From Meconema thalassinum (Eukaryota > Arthropoda > Insecta > Orthoptera > Tettigoniidae): a DNA stretch of 64,000 nucleotides. The translations under genes and the position numbers were made by a program. Below the pieces are notes generated by a model. That model had not been told where the DNA came from, searched no databases, and worked only from the letters and a program-made list of their open reading frames with translations. Location: contig OX336396.1 of the NCBI GenBank assembly GCA_946902985.2, positions 237,476,297 through 237,540,296 of the forward strand. Reading direction: 5' to 3'. This document shows, piece by piece, positions 30,252-41,799 of the stretch. How positions within the stretch are numbered: the stretch's first letter is position 1; every line of letters starts with the position of its first letter.

Positions 30252-31310
30252 CTTTATGGAGGGAGCATCCTTGGACCAATCTAATAGGTCATTAGCCTAA
30301 TAGTTTGCGGATGGCGACCATCTTTGTGTCAAAATCGATTCCCCCTATTAATTCGAACACGGTGAAACCGAACGAAATTTGGTACAGAGGTAGCACTAGC
30401 AAAGGGCACCTCAGTGTCATGTTTTATATCGCCGCCATCTTGACGGAAACGTAATGGCGGCCACACAAATGTTCAAAGCTTAAATCAAATTACGATTAAC
30501 CTAATCATCCGATCTCTACCAAATTTTTCAACAACATACCTTTATCCTTTGACGAAACTAATAGGTCATTAGCCTAATATTTTGCGGATGGCGGCCATCT
30601 TTGTGTGAAAATCGATTCCCCCTATCAATTCGAACACGGTGAAACCGAATGGAACGAAATTTGGTACAGTGGTAGCAATAGCAAAGGGCCATTCAGTGTC
30701 ATGTTTTATATCACCGCCATCTTGACGGAAACGTAATCATGGCCACCCAAATGTTAAAAGCTAAAATGTAATTACGACCAACCTAATAATCTAGTCTCTA
30801 CCAAATTTTGCAACAACATTATCTTTATGTGGGAAGCGTATTCTGACCAAACTGCAAGATCATCAGCCCAATAGTTTGCAGATGGTGGCCAAGTATGTGT
30901 GCAAATCGATTCCCCCTATCCATTTAAACACGATGAAACCGAATTGAACGAAATTTGGTACAGAGGTAGCACTAGCAAAGGGCACCTCAGTGTCATGTTT
31001 TATATCGCCGCCATCTTGACGGAAACGGAATGACGGCCACCCAAATGTTAAAAGCTTAAATCAAATTACGACCATCCTAATAATTTGATCTCTACCAGAT
31101 TTTGCAACTACATGCCTTTTTGTGGAAAGCATCTTATGACTGACTACAAGGTCATCAGCCCAATTGTTTGCAAATAGCGGCCATGTATGTGTGCAAATCC
31201 ATTCCCCATATCAATTCAAACACGGTGAAACCGAATTGAATGAATGTTTTTACAGAGGTAGCACTAGCAAAGGGCACCTCATATTCATGTTTAATTTCCC
31301 TATAGCACGT
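30252..31310 (-). repeat. tandem 290-bp repeats of element A, second block
   Basis: The array continues after the insertion, with the anchor at 30431, a variant at 30713 and an exact copy at 31007. Units become more diverged toward 31.3 kb. Confidence 0.9.
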
Positions 31311-31506
31311 TGTATTTCAACAAGCTACTACAACCAACATTCAATTATACTCCTTGAAAAGGACAAAGAGTTATAACAATACTCATGCATTTAGGAGAAA
31401 GTAGGCTATATGTTCTTTACTGAACATCTTGTTTTTAATAGCTTATTTTTTTTACAAAAATTATACACATTTCTTGTCATAAAATTAATTCTACCAGTGA
31501 TATAAT

Positions 31507-31895
31507 GCATTATGCAACAAGCTTATAATGGCAATAATGAAGACACGAGTATGTTTATAAAACGAGCGAAGCGAGTTTTATAATTTCCATACGAGTATCA
31601 TAATTACCATTATAGGCGAGTTGCATTCGACAGTTTATGTTCGACGTTAATTATAACTATTTTATGTTTGAACATAAATATTCATAAATATCTGTCGAGA
31701 TTTTACCAGTTTTATGCACTAAACAGAGCGCATCGGACGCAGAGAATACCATGGCCTCCTGGAATACCCTACAATGACACTAGAAGCCACGCAGGGAAAT
31801 TTAAAATAGAATTTAAAATAGAGCCTCATTATAGTACAGTTTTCTGACATATAATATTTACATTTTGCCATAGTCGAACATAAAGCTGATTGTAG
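31507..31895 (-). repeat. LINE 3' UTR fragment (pairs with 34015-34475)
   Basis: Shares ACCATTATAGGCGAGTTGCA, ATTCATAAATATCTGTCGAG and TTATAGTACAGTTTTCTGAC with 34015-34475 in the same order. In the second copy this lies downstream of a LINE C-terminal coding fragment. The stretch AAAACGAGCGAAGCGAGTTTT (31560-31580) is a palindrome. Confidence 0.65.
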
Positions 31896-32076
31896 ATCCA
31901 CATAATCAGTACATTGTATTGAATGATGTGTGTGAATATTGTACTTCTGTTATGTCCAGTTTCTGAGAAAAAGGGACAAATGTGGGGGAAAAAATTTGAC
32001 GTGAACGTGCAATAACCCCGCACAGACGATAGGTGACAGCACTAGCAGTAGAGGGTATAATTACAAAGCGTGTCGA

Positions 32077-32655
32077 ATGGAAGCGGTCTGGGGCGCCGGA
32101 AAACAGTGCAGTTACTGGGCAATGCAGACACGGAGCGATTTATCTGACATCCCGAAGGGCATGATCATTGGCTTTCGGGCCAAGGGTGGAAGCATTTCCG
32201 AAACGCTACCTACCTTCGTAAACTGTTGGCGTGCCGCAGTGGTTAAAGTGTACCGGGCATGGCAAAATGGCGCTATTCAAAACCGTCGCCGAGGCAACTG
32301 TGATGCACCGCGGGCCATAGATGAGAGGGGTGGACGACGGCTGCGGACATGTGTACGGGCGAATAGACGAGAGCAACTGACCGCCCAGATGAACCACGGG
32401 GCTATCAACCGTGTCTCCTCAACGACCGTTCAGCGAACGTTGCCGCAAATGGGCCTCCGCAGTAAGCGCCTGGTTCATGCACCCATCCTAACTGCTGTTC
32501 ATCGGCGACGAAGACTGGAATTTGCACAGAAATACCGCAAATGGACGTCCACTGAGTGGCGACAGGTGGCCTTTTCCGATCAATCAAGTTTTATGGCGTA
32601 TACGGCGTGAAACGTCTGAACGCAAACACCCTGCAACAATCGCAGGACGAGTCCT
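32077..32655 (+). pseudogene. Tc1-like transposase N-terminal fragment
   Basis: The frame gives LSDIPKGMIIGFRAKGGSIS and an HTH, then VVKVYRAWQNGA, RRLRTCVRANRREQLTAQM, STTVQRTLPQMGLRSKRLVH, LTAVHRRRRLEFAQKYRKW and finally VAFSDQSSF. The last holds the first catalytic Asp of the Tc1 DDE core (family knowledge). The coding frame breaks at 32610. The rest of the catalytic core is missing. A short C-terminal remnant follows the nested SINEs at 33566. A dead copy. Confidence 0.85.
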
Positions 32656-32663
32656 GGCCGGCA

Positions 32664-33552
32664 GCTTCGGTGGTGTAGTTGGTAGCAGGCTGAGCTTTTA
32701 TGCCCAAGATCGCGGGTTCAAACCCGGTCAAAGTCGTCGGATTTTTTAAGAGCGTTAATAATCCCTCAGTATGCCTTCCTTTGGAGGGGAAGTAAGACGG
32801 CGGTCCCATGTCATAGATTTATGCCACGGTGGGTGAGTGGTTAATGTGTCGGTCTACTAACCCCAAGCTTGCAGGTTCGCTCCTGGCTGTGGTAAGTGAT
32901 TTTTGAAAGGCGGCAAAAATTACGACACGCATGCCATACGATGTTGGCATGTCAAAGAACCCTTTTGAATTCAGTAGGCCGTATTCATAATGGCAGAATT
33001 AATCTCGATATTTTCCGCGAACACAAAAGTTCCTCATTTCTCTACTAGAAAGCGCTATACTGTTCAAGGAGCTTAGATATCTAACCTCATTGACATTCAT
33101 AGTGCTTCAAGGGACAACGAAATTCGACATGAAAGCTGCCCTCTGGGTGTCAAATAACAAAGCTTGCACCTGGCATCCGAGGCCATACGATATTATTATT
33201 ATTATGGCATGAAAATGAACCTTTCACTAACTACACCTGTGGAAGCTAAAATTTGTAGGTTAGTTTGTTAGTTTGATAACGCTATATTAGTTCCAACGTT
33301 CGTCGCCAGGTGCTGGTCGCGATGGCATTTAGTAGCCAAGTCAGCAGCTAGGTGTCGTGGACGGTAGCATTTGGTAGCAAATGTAGGAACTACTTGAAAA
33401 ATTGATCGTCTGCAGTCCTTCTACCTGAATTACAGATAACACACACTAATACAGCCATCACAATAAACCAAGGGTTTCAGACAAATTCTACACACACTCG
33501 AAGTACACGGGGCTACATGACCGCGTTGTCGCAGCCCCTAAACTAAGGAACC
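32664..33552 (+). mobile_element. SINE-A, split by SINE-B, inside a Tc1 fragment
   Basis: Head AGCTTCGGTGGTGTAGTTGG, B box GGTTCAAACCC. The body stops at CATAGATTTATG (32821) and resumes at GGCATGAAAATGAACC (33206). Tail T1 ends GGAACCAACCAA. Confidence 0.88.
32822..33206 (+). mobile_element. SINE-B nested in SINE-A
   Basis: Complete SINE-B, 385 bp: GCCACGGTGGGTGAGTGG head, GGTTCGCTCC B box, ending GGCCATACGATATTATTATT. The TSD is short or blurred by the (ATT)n tail. This is the reverse of the nesting at 6.1 kb. Confidence 0.88.
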
Positions 33553-33565
33553 AACCAATGGGTCA

Positions 33566-33700
33566 AGGCCGGAGGAGGATCACGGCACGCGAGTCGGCAT
33601 GACTCCACATCCCTGCCGGTACCTTCCAGAACCTCATCTACTCTCTTTTTGCACGTCTCGTGCGGTCCGCGCTGTGAAAGGTGGTTATGCAGGCTAATGC
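33566..33700 (+). pseudogene. Tc1-like transposase C-terminal remnant
   Basis: Translates in one frame as IPAGTFQNLIYSLFARLV, similar to the end of Tc1 transposases (IPxxTxQxLIxSMPRR; recalled). It likely belongs with 32077-32655. Confidence 0.55.
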
Positions 33701-34014
33701 CCGATGGTCACATTAACGTGTATCTGGACAGTGTTGATGTTCTCAAAAGCAACATGTAGGCTATTATTGAAAGTTATTGCGCCTATCGGTCTTGAGATAG
33801 TATGAACTTGTAGTGTTGGGTTAAAAGTCCCTATTTATTTAGCGTATGGCATTACACATGAAACACAATATTAATAACAATAATAATATGAAGTACATAG
33901 CCTACAAGCACAGATATCGACCTTATTATAACCTTATGTCCAGTCTATTTATCCAGTCTAGGCTCGATGGTGTGGCACTGATATGGTTCATTATGTACTA
34001 TAGTAGTCTACATT
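33701..34014. other. no recognisable feature
   Basis: Unassigned; TATTTATTTAGCGTATGGC near 33832-33850 matches the outer end of tail T2 in reverse. Confidence 0.4.
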
Positions 34015-34960
34015 ATGCAACGAAATTAATAAACTCGCTACGCTCGTTTTATAAACATACTCGTGTATTAATTACCATTATAGGCGAGTTGCATACGACT
34101 GTTTATGTTTGACGATAATTATAACAATTTTATGTTCGAACATACATATTCATAAATATCTGTCGAGATTTCACCAGTTTTATGTACTGAACAGAGCGCA
34201 TGGGACGCAGAGAATACCTTGTATTTGACCATGGCTTCCTGGAATACCTCACTATGACACTCGCCACGCAGTGAAATTTAAAATAGGGGGCCATGGAAGT
34301 GAGCGCTGGTGCGATGCTATCCTCACCTAATTGGTCACACAACTGTTTCTTGAGCTCTGATTGGTGGAAGAAACTGTATCATAATGAAAACTTGTACTAT
34401 AATGAGCCTCATTATAGTACAGTTTTCTGACATATAATATTTACATTTCGCCTGGTTTGAACATAAAAGTCGTTAGGGTCACCTAGGTACGCTCTTATTT
34501 TGCAATCTTTGACAGTGTGCCTGATTGTCTGGTTCGATGTACCACAATCACAGCAGGGGTCTGGCCGCTTCCCCCATTTGTGCACAAGTTCCATGTCCTG
34601 TACGGATGCGGTTAGTAGTCTTCCATATATGTCGCGGTTGTTCAAAGCCCTTGGTTTTCCGTACGGGATCAATAAGGTCACGGACTTCGGGTGGGGCATT
34701 TCTAGTCCATGTTTCACGCCATTTAGCTGCAATGGTAAAATTACTAACAGCAAGCTGTTGAGCCAGTCGCAGGGGTGGATTCCTGGACCGGAGCCGGTTT
34801 ATTGCCAGAGCGGGTCATGGATTGGAGTGCAGGGTTGTTCGTTATTTTAGAATATTCCTTCCTCTGTGCTTCTTGTCTTCTTAACTCCGGAGGGGCTATG
34901 TGGCCGAGTGTTGGGAGAGTGGAGTAGTATTTATACAACCGGAGATGGTTCTCATGGCTA
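34015..34960 (-). pseudogene. LINE C-terminal fragment with Cys-His motif and 3' UTR
   Basis: Minus strand from 34960: LPTLGHIAPPELRRQEAQR, then in a neighbouring frame WRETWTRNAPPEVRDL, then in a third frame LVHKWGKRPDPCCDCGTSNQ and TIRHTVKDCKI. The C-C-H-C spacing in CDCG...H...C is the post-RT zinc-knuckle region of several LINE clades. At least two frameshifts are present. The 3' UTR (34015-34460) is shared with 31507-31895. Confidence 0.75.
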
Positions 34961-36327
34961 TGTTGAGCTTAGTGTCTACCTTCCCTTCATCCATACCGGC
35001 GCACAATATTCAGACGTAGAACACACTAAACAGAGCGTAGAAGGTCGAAGCGTATCTGCTGATGCTCCCCAACTAGTACTGCAAAGTTTTTGGATGAGGT
35101 TATTTCGTGTGCTTACTTTTTGAGATGAAATTTCCCTAAAGTTACTAAAACTCGCCCAAAATTTCTTTTTTTTTCTCCTTCTAGCACGTCAGAGTGTTAA
35201 TTATTTTTTTAAAATCGGTGTTACCAACATTACATTTTAATAACAAGAAAAATCTCTAAAAAGTTACAAAAATCAAAGCTCTTCAAATGCCTATGTTTAC
35301 CAAGGCAACAAGGATCTTAAAATGGGTCATTACTATGAATTACATCAAATGTTGCCTAGTAATAATAATATTAATTTATTCATTTGGAATAATTAAATGA
35401 TCCTTAGTGATTTGGGGGAGAAATGAAGCAATACGAACATTGTTGACTAAACATCACATACACTCCTTCAAATATTAGCTTAGATGTTTTCATTCCTGAG
35501 CGTAAAATTGATTTAAAAAGAAGTACAGTGAGGGCCTTCCCTATAGAACGGAGATTTCCAAAGGCCGTGCTTCGGACAGGTCGCAATAACTCACCGTCAC
35601 ATTTATAGCATGTAACGATTACAACAGCGGGTTGTGAAGCACTGGATGCTGTCATAGCATTTATTACATACACAGCTGGCAAGATACCTTGGTGATAATT
35701 AAGTGAAGCACTGTAGCCTGCATCGTATCCCGTGAACATGGTTAGGTACAGAACAAAACATCGTATTTTCCTACTGGAAACGTATCTTCTCAAGAAGAAG
35801 TTTGCAGTAATTTGTTCGTAAATTTCAGCGCTGTGCGATTTTTACTTGGGGGAACCTCAAACAAAAGGTATACCGGTACCGAAACAAATCACGTACTCTG
35901 GATGCTCTCAAGAACGAAATAACTACACAGATACGACGTGAGTGTACAGGATTACCAAGCATCTATAAATTATCCCACATCGCAGTTCATAAGCAAAAGA
36001 TGCATCATGTGGTCGCTAACATCCAATAATGGATAGGCATCCGAAGGAGAGAAAGGAGAAGTACCAAACCTTCCTACGTCTGTGCAACGTGTGTTTAGAA
36101 ATTGAAGGACAGCATTTCCAGCAACTACTATGAAATTCATGTCAGCAATAATTATGATTTTTAAGGCAGCGTGCAGATATATTTAAAAAAAATGTAATAA
36201 ATACAAATTTGTAACTATATATAGCATATTATATAATATCAATGTATTCAGGAAAAATTAGAGAATAAGATAATAGGTTTTCTTACTTACAAGTATCCAG
36301 TAGAAGTATAATGGATGATTAGTCAGA
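34961..36327. other. no supported gene
   Basis: The largest frame here is 129 codons on the minus strand (35404-35793). It has no recognisable motif and no supporting context. The rest is AT-rich unassigned sequence. Confidence 0.5.
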
Positions 36328-37769
36328 TAAAAAACAAGTAGTTCCGTGAAGAACTATACAGCCTATTTTCATATATCCTGCTCATGTTAATTGCCTCTAT
36401 CAACATACAAAATTTCAGTTTAATTGCTGTAACAGATTCGTAGATATTGAGAACTGTCTAAATATTTCAGATGGTCGCCAGGTTGGATTTTTATTTTTGT
36501 ACTATTAAATTAAGATTATTGTGTACATGTGGTATACAAACTTCAATCGCATGATTAGAACACAAGAAGTAAAAACGAGATTTTAAAATTACGCACAGCA
36601 GCCTTCTTGTGATTATGCAAACAATTGAAGTAAATTACATGCCAGTGGATCAACATTTGTATAAGCATTTAACGTGCAACGTTTCACGGCACTCGGATAG
36701 TTAATTCGCGAGAAACATCCATTTAAATATTTATACTTCGCGTCGCCGCCATGTTGGATTTGTGCTCACCAGGTTACTCAAAGTCCTATAGGTGAACATG
36801 ATGTTCATAGTCTCTATGAACATAAAAAAATCAGTTTGGTTGCTGTAAAAGATTCATAGATATTGAGAACCGTCTAAATATTTCGGAAGCTCGCCATTTA
36901 GGATTGTTATATGTATAGGCCATAGAGTTATGTACCATTCAAGGACAATTATTGCCTAGGTTCATTATTCAAACTTTCACTTCGATCGCATGATTATGAC
37001 ACAAGAAATAAAAACTTAATTTTAAAATTTCGCACAGCCGCCATCTTGAGGTTATGTAAACAATTGAATTAAGTTAGATGGCAGTGCATTACAAACTGCA
37101 AAATCATTTACTGTGCCACATTTCACGGCGCTCAGAGAGTTAAATCACGAGAAAAGACTATTAAAATATTTCAAATTCGCTTGGTCGCCATGTTCGTTTT
37201 GTACTTTACAGGTTTATGAAATATACATAGGTAAACTTGTATCAGTACCCTTTATCACCGTACTAAATTGCAGGGTGATATCTGTAATAGTTTTGGAGAT
37301 ATAGAATGTCAGTGAAATATTTCGCACAGCCACCATTTTGAGGTTATGTAAACAATTGAACTCAATTAGACTCCAGTGCATTACAATGTGTATAAACAAT
37401 TGTTGTACCAAGTTTCATTACGTTTGGATAGTTAAATCGCGAGAAAAGTCTATTTAAAAGTCTCAACTTCGCTTGGCCGCCATGTTGGTTTTGTAGTCAC
37501 CAGGTTTTTGAAAGTCTCATAGGTGAACTTCTAGTAGTGCCCTTTATCACAGTACACAATTTCAGGGCGATATCGGTAATAGTTTCGGAGATATTGAATG
37601 CTAGTGAAATATTTCGCACAGCCGCCATGTTGGATTGGTGAGACGTAACAAAATTTGAAGGGCACGGTCGAGGTCGCCGTGAATAGCGCTATGAACTTAC
37701 TGAGTTTCATTGAAATCGTTCGAGCCGTTTATATTTCATTAGGGGGACACACACACACACACACACACA

Positions 37770-37812
<43 letters not shown>

Positions 37813-37880
37813 CACGCACACACACACGGACAAAAGGTGATCTCATAAGCCTATTTTTTTCAAAATTGAAAATAGGCTAA
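36328..37880 (+). mobile_element. Helentron-like element B
   Basis: 5' end AAACAAGTAGTTCCGTGAAG, then ACTATACAGCCTATTTTC. 3' end GATCTCATAAGCCTATTTTT, hairpin, TTGAAAATAGGCTAA. The middle has diverged tandem units (about 290-440 bp) anchored by GCCGCCAT(G/C)TTG at 36745, 37037, 37476 and 37621. A (CA)n run (37747-37830) precedes the 3' end. Confidence 0.7.
37747..37830 (+). repeat. CA microsatellite
   Basis: About 80 bp of CA repeats with CTCA and CGCA interruptions, inside element B next to GGGGACACAC. Confidence 0.95.
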
Positions 37881-38173
37881 AAACTCCAATTTTAGTGGTT
37901 GGTCACAAGCCCTAATTTATCTGAAATAAAATTCGAAGATATACAAAATATGCCAAATTTCATTACAAGCGCAATGATATAGGTAATTATGTATAATAAT
38001 AGAAACTTTGATGAATAGGGAATAATACAAAAGTCACAGGTAAAAAGTGTAACCATATCACTTTTCACAGTTTTTCGATCACATATTGGCCTATACATAA
38101 TTAGAAAGTCATCTTTTTTTTTTCAGAAAATCAAAAACCAACTTGTATTGCCTACCAGAAAGAGAATTTCATT

Positions 38174-38253
38174 TCGCAGGGAGACTATTCGTAAAATCGA
38201 TTGTTTTGATTTTACGAGTTGTTATATCGATTTTTCGAATAGTCTCACTGCGA
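38174..38253. repeat. 80-bp near-palindrome
   Basis: 27-bp arms (38174-38200 and 38227-38253), with TCGCAGGGAGACTATTCGTA pairing with its complement except at a few positions. Spacer of 26 bp. Confidence 0.8.
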
Positions 38254-38284
38254 GACGATATCACTTCGAGGGTTAAATACGTTA

Positions 38285-38998
38285 AATGATGATGATGATA
38301 ATTGTCGTTTTAAGGGGCCTAACATCTAGGTTGGTGATAGTGAAAATGAAAGATGATCAAATGAAACCTGCAGCTAAAACTAACTACGGACTTATGAACT
38401 AGAAGAGGAAATGGGAAACAAGAAGTAGAAGAAGAAGAATGTAAATAAAAGACAGGAGGATAGGAAATGCCGTCAACCCTCAAAGAATGAGAATTAAGGG
38501 AAGTGGAAGGAATGAGAGCCACGAAAGGCAGAGAGGAAAGGGAAAGAGGAGAGGGTCCGTCCCAAAGGCAATGGAAAAATCCTTGACCCAGCTCAGGAAT
38601 CCCTCGGGGTCGCCAAATCCCGAGCTCACGAGCCTTGAGCTCTTGAGGGTGTAGCAATATCCAGGGTGCACCAGGGGCTACACACACCATGCCTTCTATA
38701 GGGCCTATAGCAGAAGGCAGGAGATATCAGGAAAAGAAGAAACAAGAGCTCTGGCCCCTCGAAGAATGAGGGATCAGGAAAGATGAGAGAAGGGCCAATT
38801 AAGGCGGGAAAGTGAAAGACTCCCTAGGCCTTGGATACCCCAATACCGTAGGGGGTAGGAAGAGAACAAGAGTTGACCAAGGGAGGTCGACAGAAAAGAA
38901 GATTAGAGCAGCCCGGCAAAAGTAAGTGGAAGCAATGCCGGACTTAGCTGGGGTCCCGTGGTCGCCAACCCACGTTCCACTAGATGTGTGCGCCCTGG
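38285..38998 (-). repeat. dispersed 0.7-kb repeat with (GAT)n end, copy 1
   Basis: Starts (GAT)n, TTTTAAGGGGCCTAACATCT; includes AGGAATCCCTCGGGGTCGCC, GGGCCAATTAAGGCGGGAAA, TCCCGTGGTCGCCAACCCAC. Copy 2 is at 44727-45470. The microsatellite suggests a 3' tail on the minus strand, so a LINE 3' end or long SINE is likely. Confidence 0.75.
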
Positions 38999-39729
38999 GG
39001 TTAAATACGTTAAAATGTGTAGATGCGTTAAACTAGTTGGGCGCTACGCTGCTGCTAGCGTCAGCGCCTTGCACGATACGTGGCTAGTCACAGTGCCCCG
39101 TCGGCCTCCGTGAGTCTCCGTTTTATAGGGAAGCACGGCCTGTATAGGCTATCTTTCGGAAGACGTATAATAATCCTAACAACATGCCGGTATTTATGAT
39201 ACAAAGTTTCTCAGTGTAGTGGAGGAGCTTAAACTTTTTTTTTTTTTGAAATGTAGGTTATCAGTTGTGATAACTCCCTCATGCGTAGCACTCATCTTCT
39301 TCCCGCACGAGCTTAGCAAGCGATGAGTTCCCACGTTTTTTTTTTATCAGTAGGGCGTGTGTGTGTACTGATGATGTCAACTTGTACAAACACGTGCCTA
39401 CCGCTAGATGGAGATTCCCTGGTCACGTTTGTCTTAAGTATTCACTTCAGCAAGTGAGGGAAGTACCCCTCGCGTGACCAACACAGGAAGTAGGAAATCA
39501 GAACTAAATGATGTTGCATTACTCAGCTGAAACAGCTAGCATGGAAACTGAGCTTTCCATATCGATATTGCAACGTTTGAGTTGGTCAGTACAATTAAAT
39601 CCCAATTACCAGGGCATGCAAAAAATAACCTGATAAAATTATAAGTGAAAAAATAAAATCGCTAAGATGTATGTTTCACTAAACTCAAACTCTTAAACCA
39701 GAGGGAGTTATTATACGAACTTCACGCTG
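38999..39729. other. no recognisable feature
   Basis: Unassigned; two T-runs (39235-39247, 39339-39347). Confidence 0.4.
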
Positions 39730-39900
39730 GCCCCGTGTTTTGTGGTAGCGCGCCTGCCTCGTCCCGGGTTCGATTTCCGTCTCCGTCAGGGATTTTAGAA
39801 ACTGACGTAAGGGCTGGAACGGGGTGCGCTCAGCCTCGTGAGGACAATTGAGTAGTCTAGCTGTCTGACAGTGAGGCAGCACCCCAGGCACAGATACCAA
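39730..39900 (+). mobile_element. SINE-L (distinct head + SINE-E link)
   Basis: Head GGCCCCGTGTTTTGTGGTAG and B box GGTTCGATTTCC differ from SINE-E. The following link GGGCTGGAACGGGGTGCGCT and CAGCCTCGTGAGGACAA matches SINE-E. No CCD follows. Confidence 0.7.
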
Positions 39901-40365
39901 GATTAACCCTTTATAGGTTGGCTGTCTATATATTAACAACCTATTGGTAGGACATTTATATTGTCAAAGATGGTGATGGTTGAATCTTTCAGCCATATTT
40001 CGACGAATTTACAGAAGGAAATGCTATTATTTCTAAAACTCAAATGTTATAAATGCATCTCCTTGATCCAAGGAGCTGGATAACATTTTAATAATGTAGC
40101 CTACGTATAAATAAAAAAAACTGTAAAAATAAAGCAAACTATTTATATAGAAATTAAAACTATTAAAATATACAATAAAAATAAAAGTTATAAAAAAAAT
40201 ATAAAAATAAAAATTACGATTACAAAAAGAAATATTAAATTTAAAATAATAAAACTAGTCTAACTATAAAAAAAATATTATGAAAATAATTAGCAACTGT
40301 AAATAAATAATTTAATTAATCATAAATATTAAAATTAAATCTATAAAGCAAAAGTTATATAATTT
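39901..40365. other. very AT-rich, unassigned
   Basis: A-rich with many AAATA/AAAATTA units; no boundaries. Confidence 0.5.
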
Positions 40366-41799
40366 AAACAAGTAGTTCCGTGACGAACTAAACAGCCTAC
40401 TTTTCTTAAAATGTAAGATTCATGCCAATCTATATAGACCTATCTGCAATAATAACGATATCAAGTTCCTAATACCAACATTTCTAAGTACTGCAGTTTG
40501 AAATACACCTAAAATAATGTAGCCTAATACAGTAACTTACTACAGTTGGCAGCCCTGGTGACTCTGAATATATTCTGAGCTCCCTCACTTAAGGTATAGA
40601 ATGCACATACAAAATTTGGTTGAAGACTAATGGATAGTACGGACGTTACATGCTGCTTGATATTGGATTTATCAGTGCGCGTAAAATCGTGTTGGGAACA
40701 ATGTCATGTATGTGATGCTCAGAATTAATCTGAAATAATACGATCTATTATAGCCTAGTGCCAATTGGTAATAATTGTTAGTATAGAGGTTACATTTAAT
40801 TAAAATTGAAACTATCAGAAAGCGTAGAATCATGTTGGCAGCACTGAGGTATATTAGATACTCCAAATTAATCTAGAAAGTCAGGTACTATAGGCTACGT
40901 GTGCAAAGTTTAGAGCTGAAGGCTTGCATATATTTCTGATATATTGATATTAGGATTAAAAAACATATAGAGAGAACATTTATTAACAGTTGGCAGCCCT
41001 GCTGGTTCCTACGAATACGCATAATCATAACTGTTATGGTACACAAAGCACATACGAAATTTGGTTGATATGCATTTGTTATTATAGAAGTTATATGCAT
41101 TTAAAAACTTGACCTATCAGCAGACCTAGAATCGTGTTGGCAGCACTGATGTATATAAGTTACACCGAACTTAGGTAGAATATCAGGTACTATACGTGTG
41201 CAAAGTTTAGAGCTGTTGGCTTGCATACTTCCTGATATATTGACATTAGGGTTGAAACATAGTGAGAGCATTTATTAATAGTTGGCAGCCCTGGTGGCTG
41301 TTTAGAATATGCACAGTCATATGTGTTGTAATACACATAGTACATACGAAATTTGGTTGAAATCCAATCGATAATATAGAAGTTACATGCATTTAGAAAT
41401 TGGACCTACCGGCAGGCTTAGAATCATGTTGGCAACACTGGCATGTATGAACTTCAGAAAATTAATCTGGAATGTTATTATCTATACGTGTTCCAATTTT
41501 GGAATAGTTAGCCTGCATAACTTCTGAGATATCCGACATAGAGCTGAAATTTCAATTGCGATTTTTCAGCAGTTGGTAGCACTGACGTCAATTTCAAATA
41601 TGGTCGTGAGATATTCAAATATAGATCTTTACTCTTACCAAATTTGGTGTTGATAGCTGCAGCCGTTTAGGAGTTGATAGGGGGACACACACACACAGCC
41701 AGACAGACAGACAGAAGGACAGACAGACAGACATTTTCCCGGATCGATCTCATAAGTCTACTTTTTCCTCATTTTTGCAAAATGTGAAAAGTAGGCTAA
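40366..41799 (+). mobile_element. Helentron-like element C
   Basis: 5' end AAACAAGTAGTTCCGTGACG, then ACTAAACAGCCTACTTTTC. 3' end TCTACTTTTTCCTCATTTTT, then GCAAAATGTGAAAAGTAGGC and TAA. The outer stem CTACTTTT/AAAAGTAG and inner CATTTT/AAAATG form a hairpin just before CTAA. Internal tandem units carry GTTGGCAGCCCTGG (40547, 40986, 41283). A CA/CAGA microsatellite (41683-41735) follows GGAGTTGATAGGGGGACAC. Confidence 0.72.

Larger units (their letters stand above)
25529..31438 (-). mobile_element. Helentron-like element A, split by an LTR-type insertion
   Basis: The minus-strand 5' end (about 31438) reads AAAACAAG, an AGTTC/GAAC-type hairpin, then AGCCTACTTTC. The 3' end (25529) is GATCTCATAAGTCTACTTTC, a hairpin, then TTAGGCTAA. 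Between them lie six tandem units of about 290 bp and, next to the 3' end, a CA/CAGA-rich microsatellite (25590-25670). Elements B, C and D share both ends. Subterminal inverted repeats, a 3' hairpin ending CTAA, central tandem repeats and a microsatellite fit Helentron-associated non-autonomous elements. Class assignment is inference. Confidence 0.65.

Noticed and set aside
25680..31310. CRISPR-like array
   Set aside because: Repeats are about 290 bp, contiguous and in a eukaryotic transposon; there is no short-repeat/spacer pattern.
35404..35793. 129-codon minus-strand ORF
   Set aside because: No motif, no homology I recognise and no neighbouring coding signal. An ORF of this length can occur by chance in 64 kb.
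37747..37830. possible Z-DNA or regulatory CA tract
   Set aside because: A simple microsatellite that recurs at the same place in the other Helentron-like elements; no evidence of host function.
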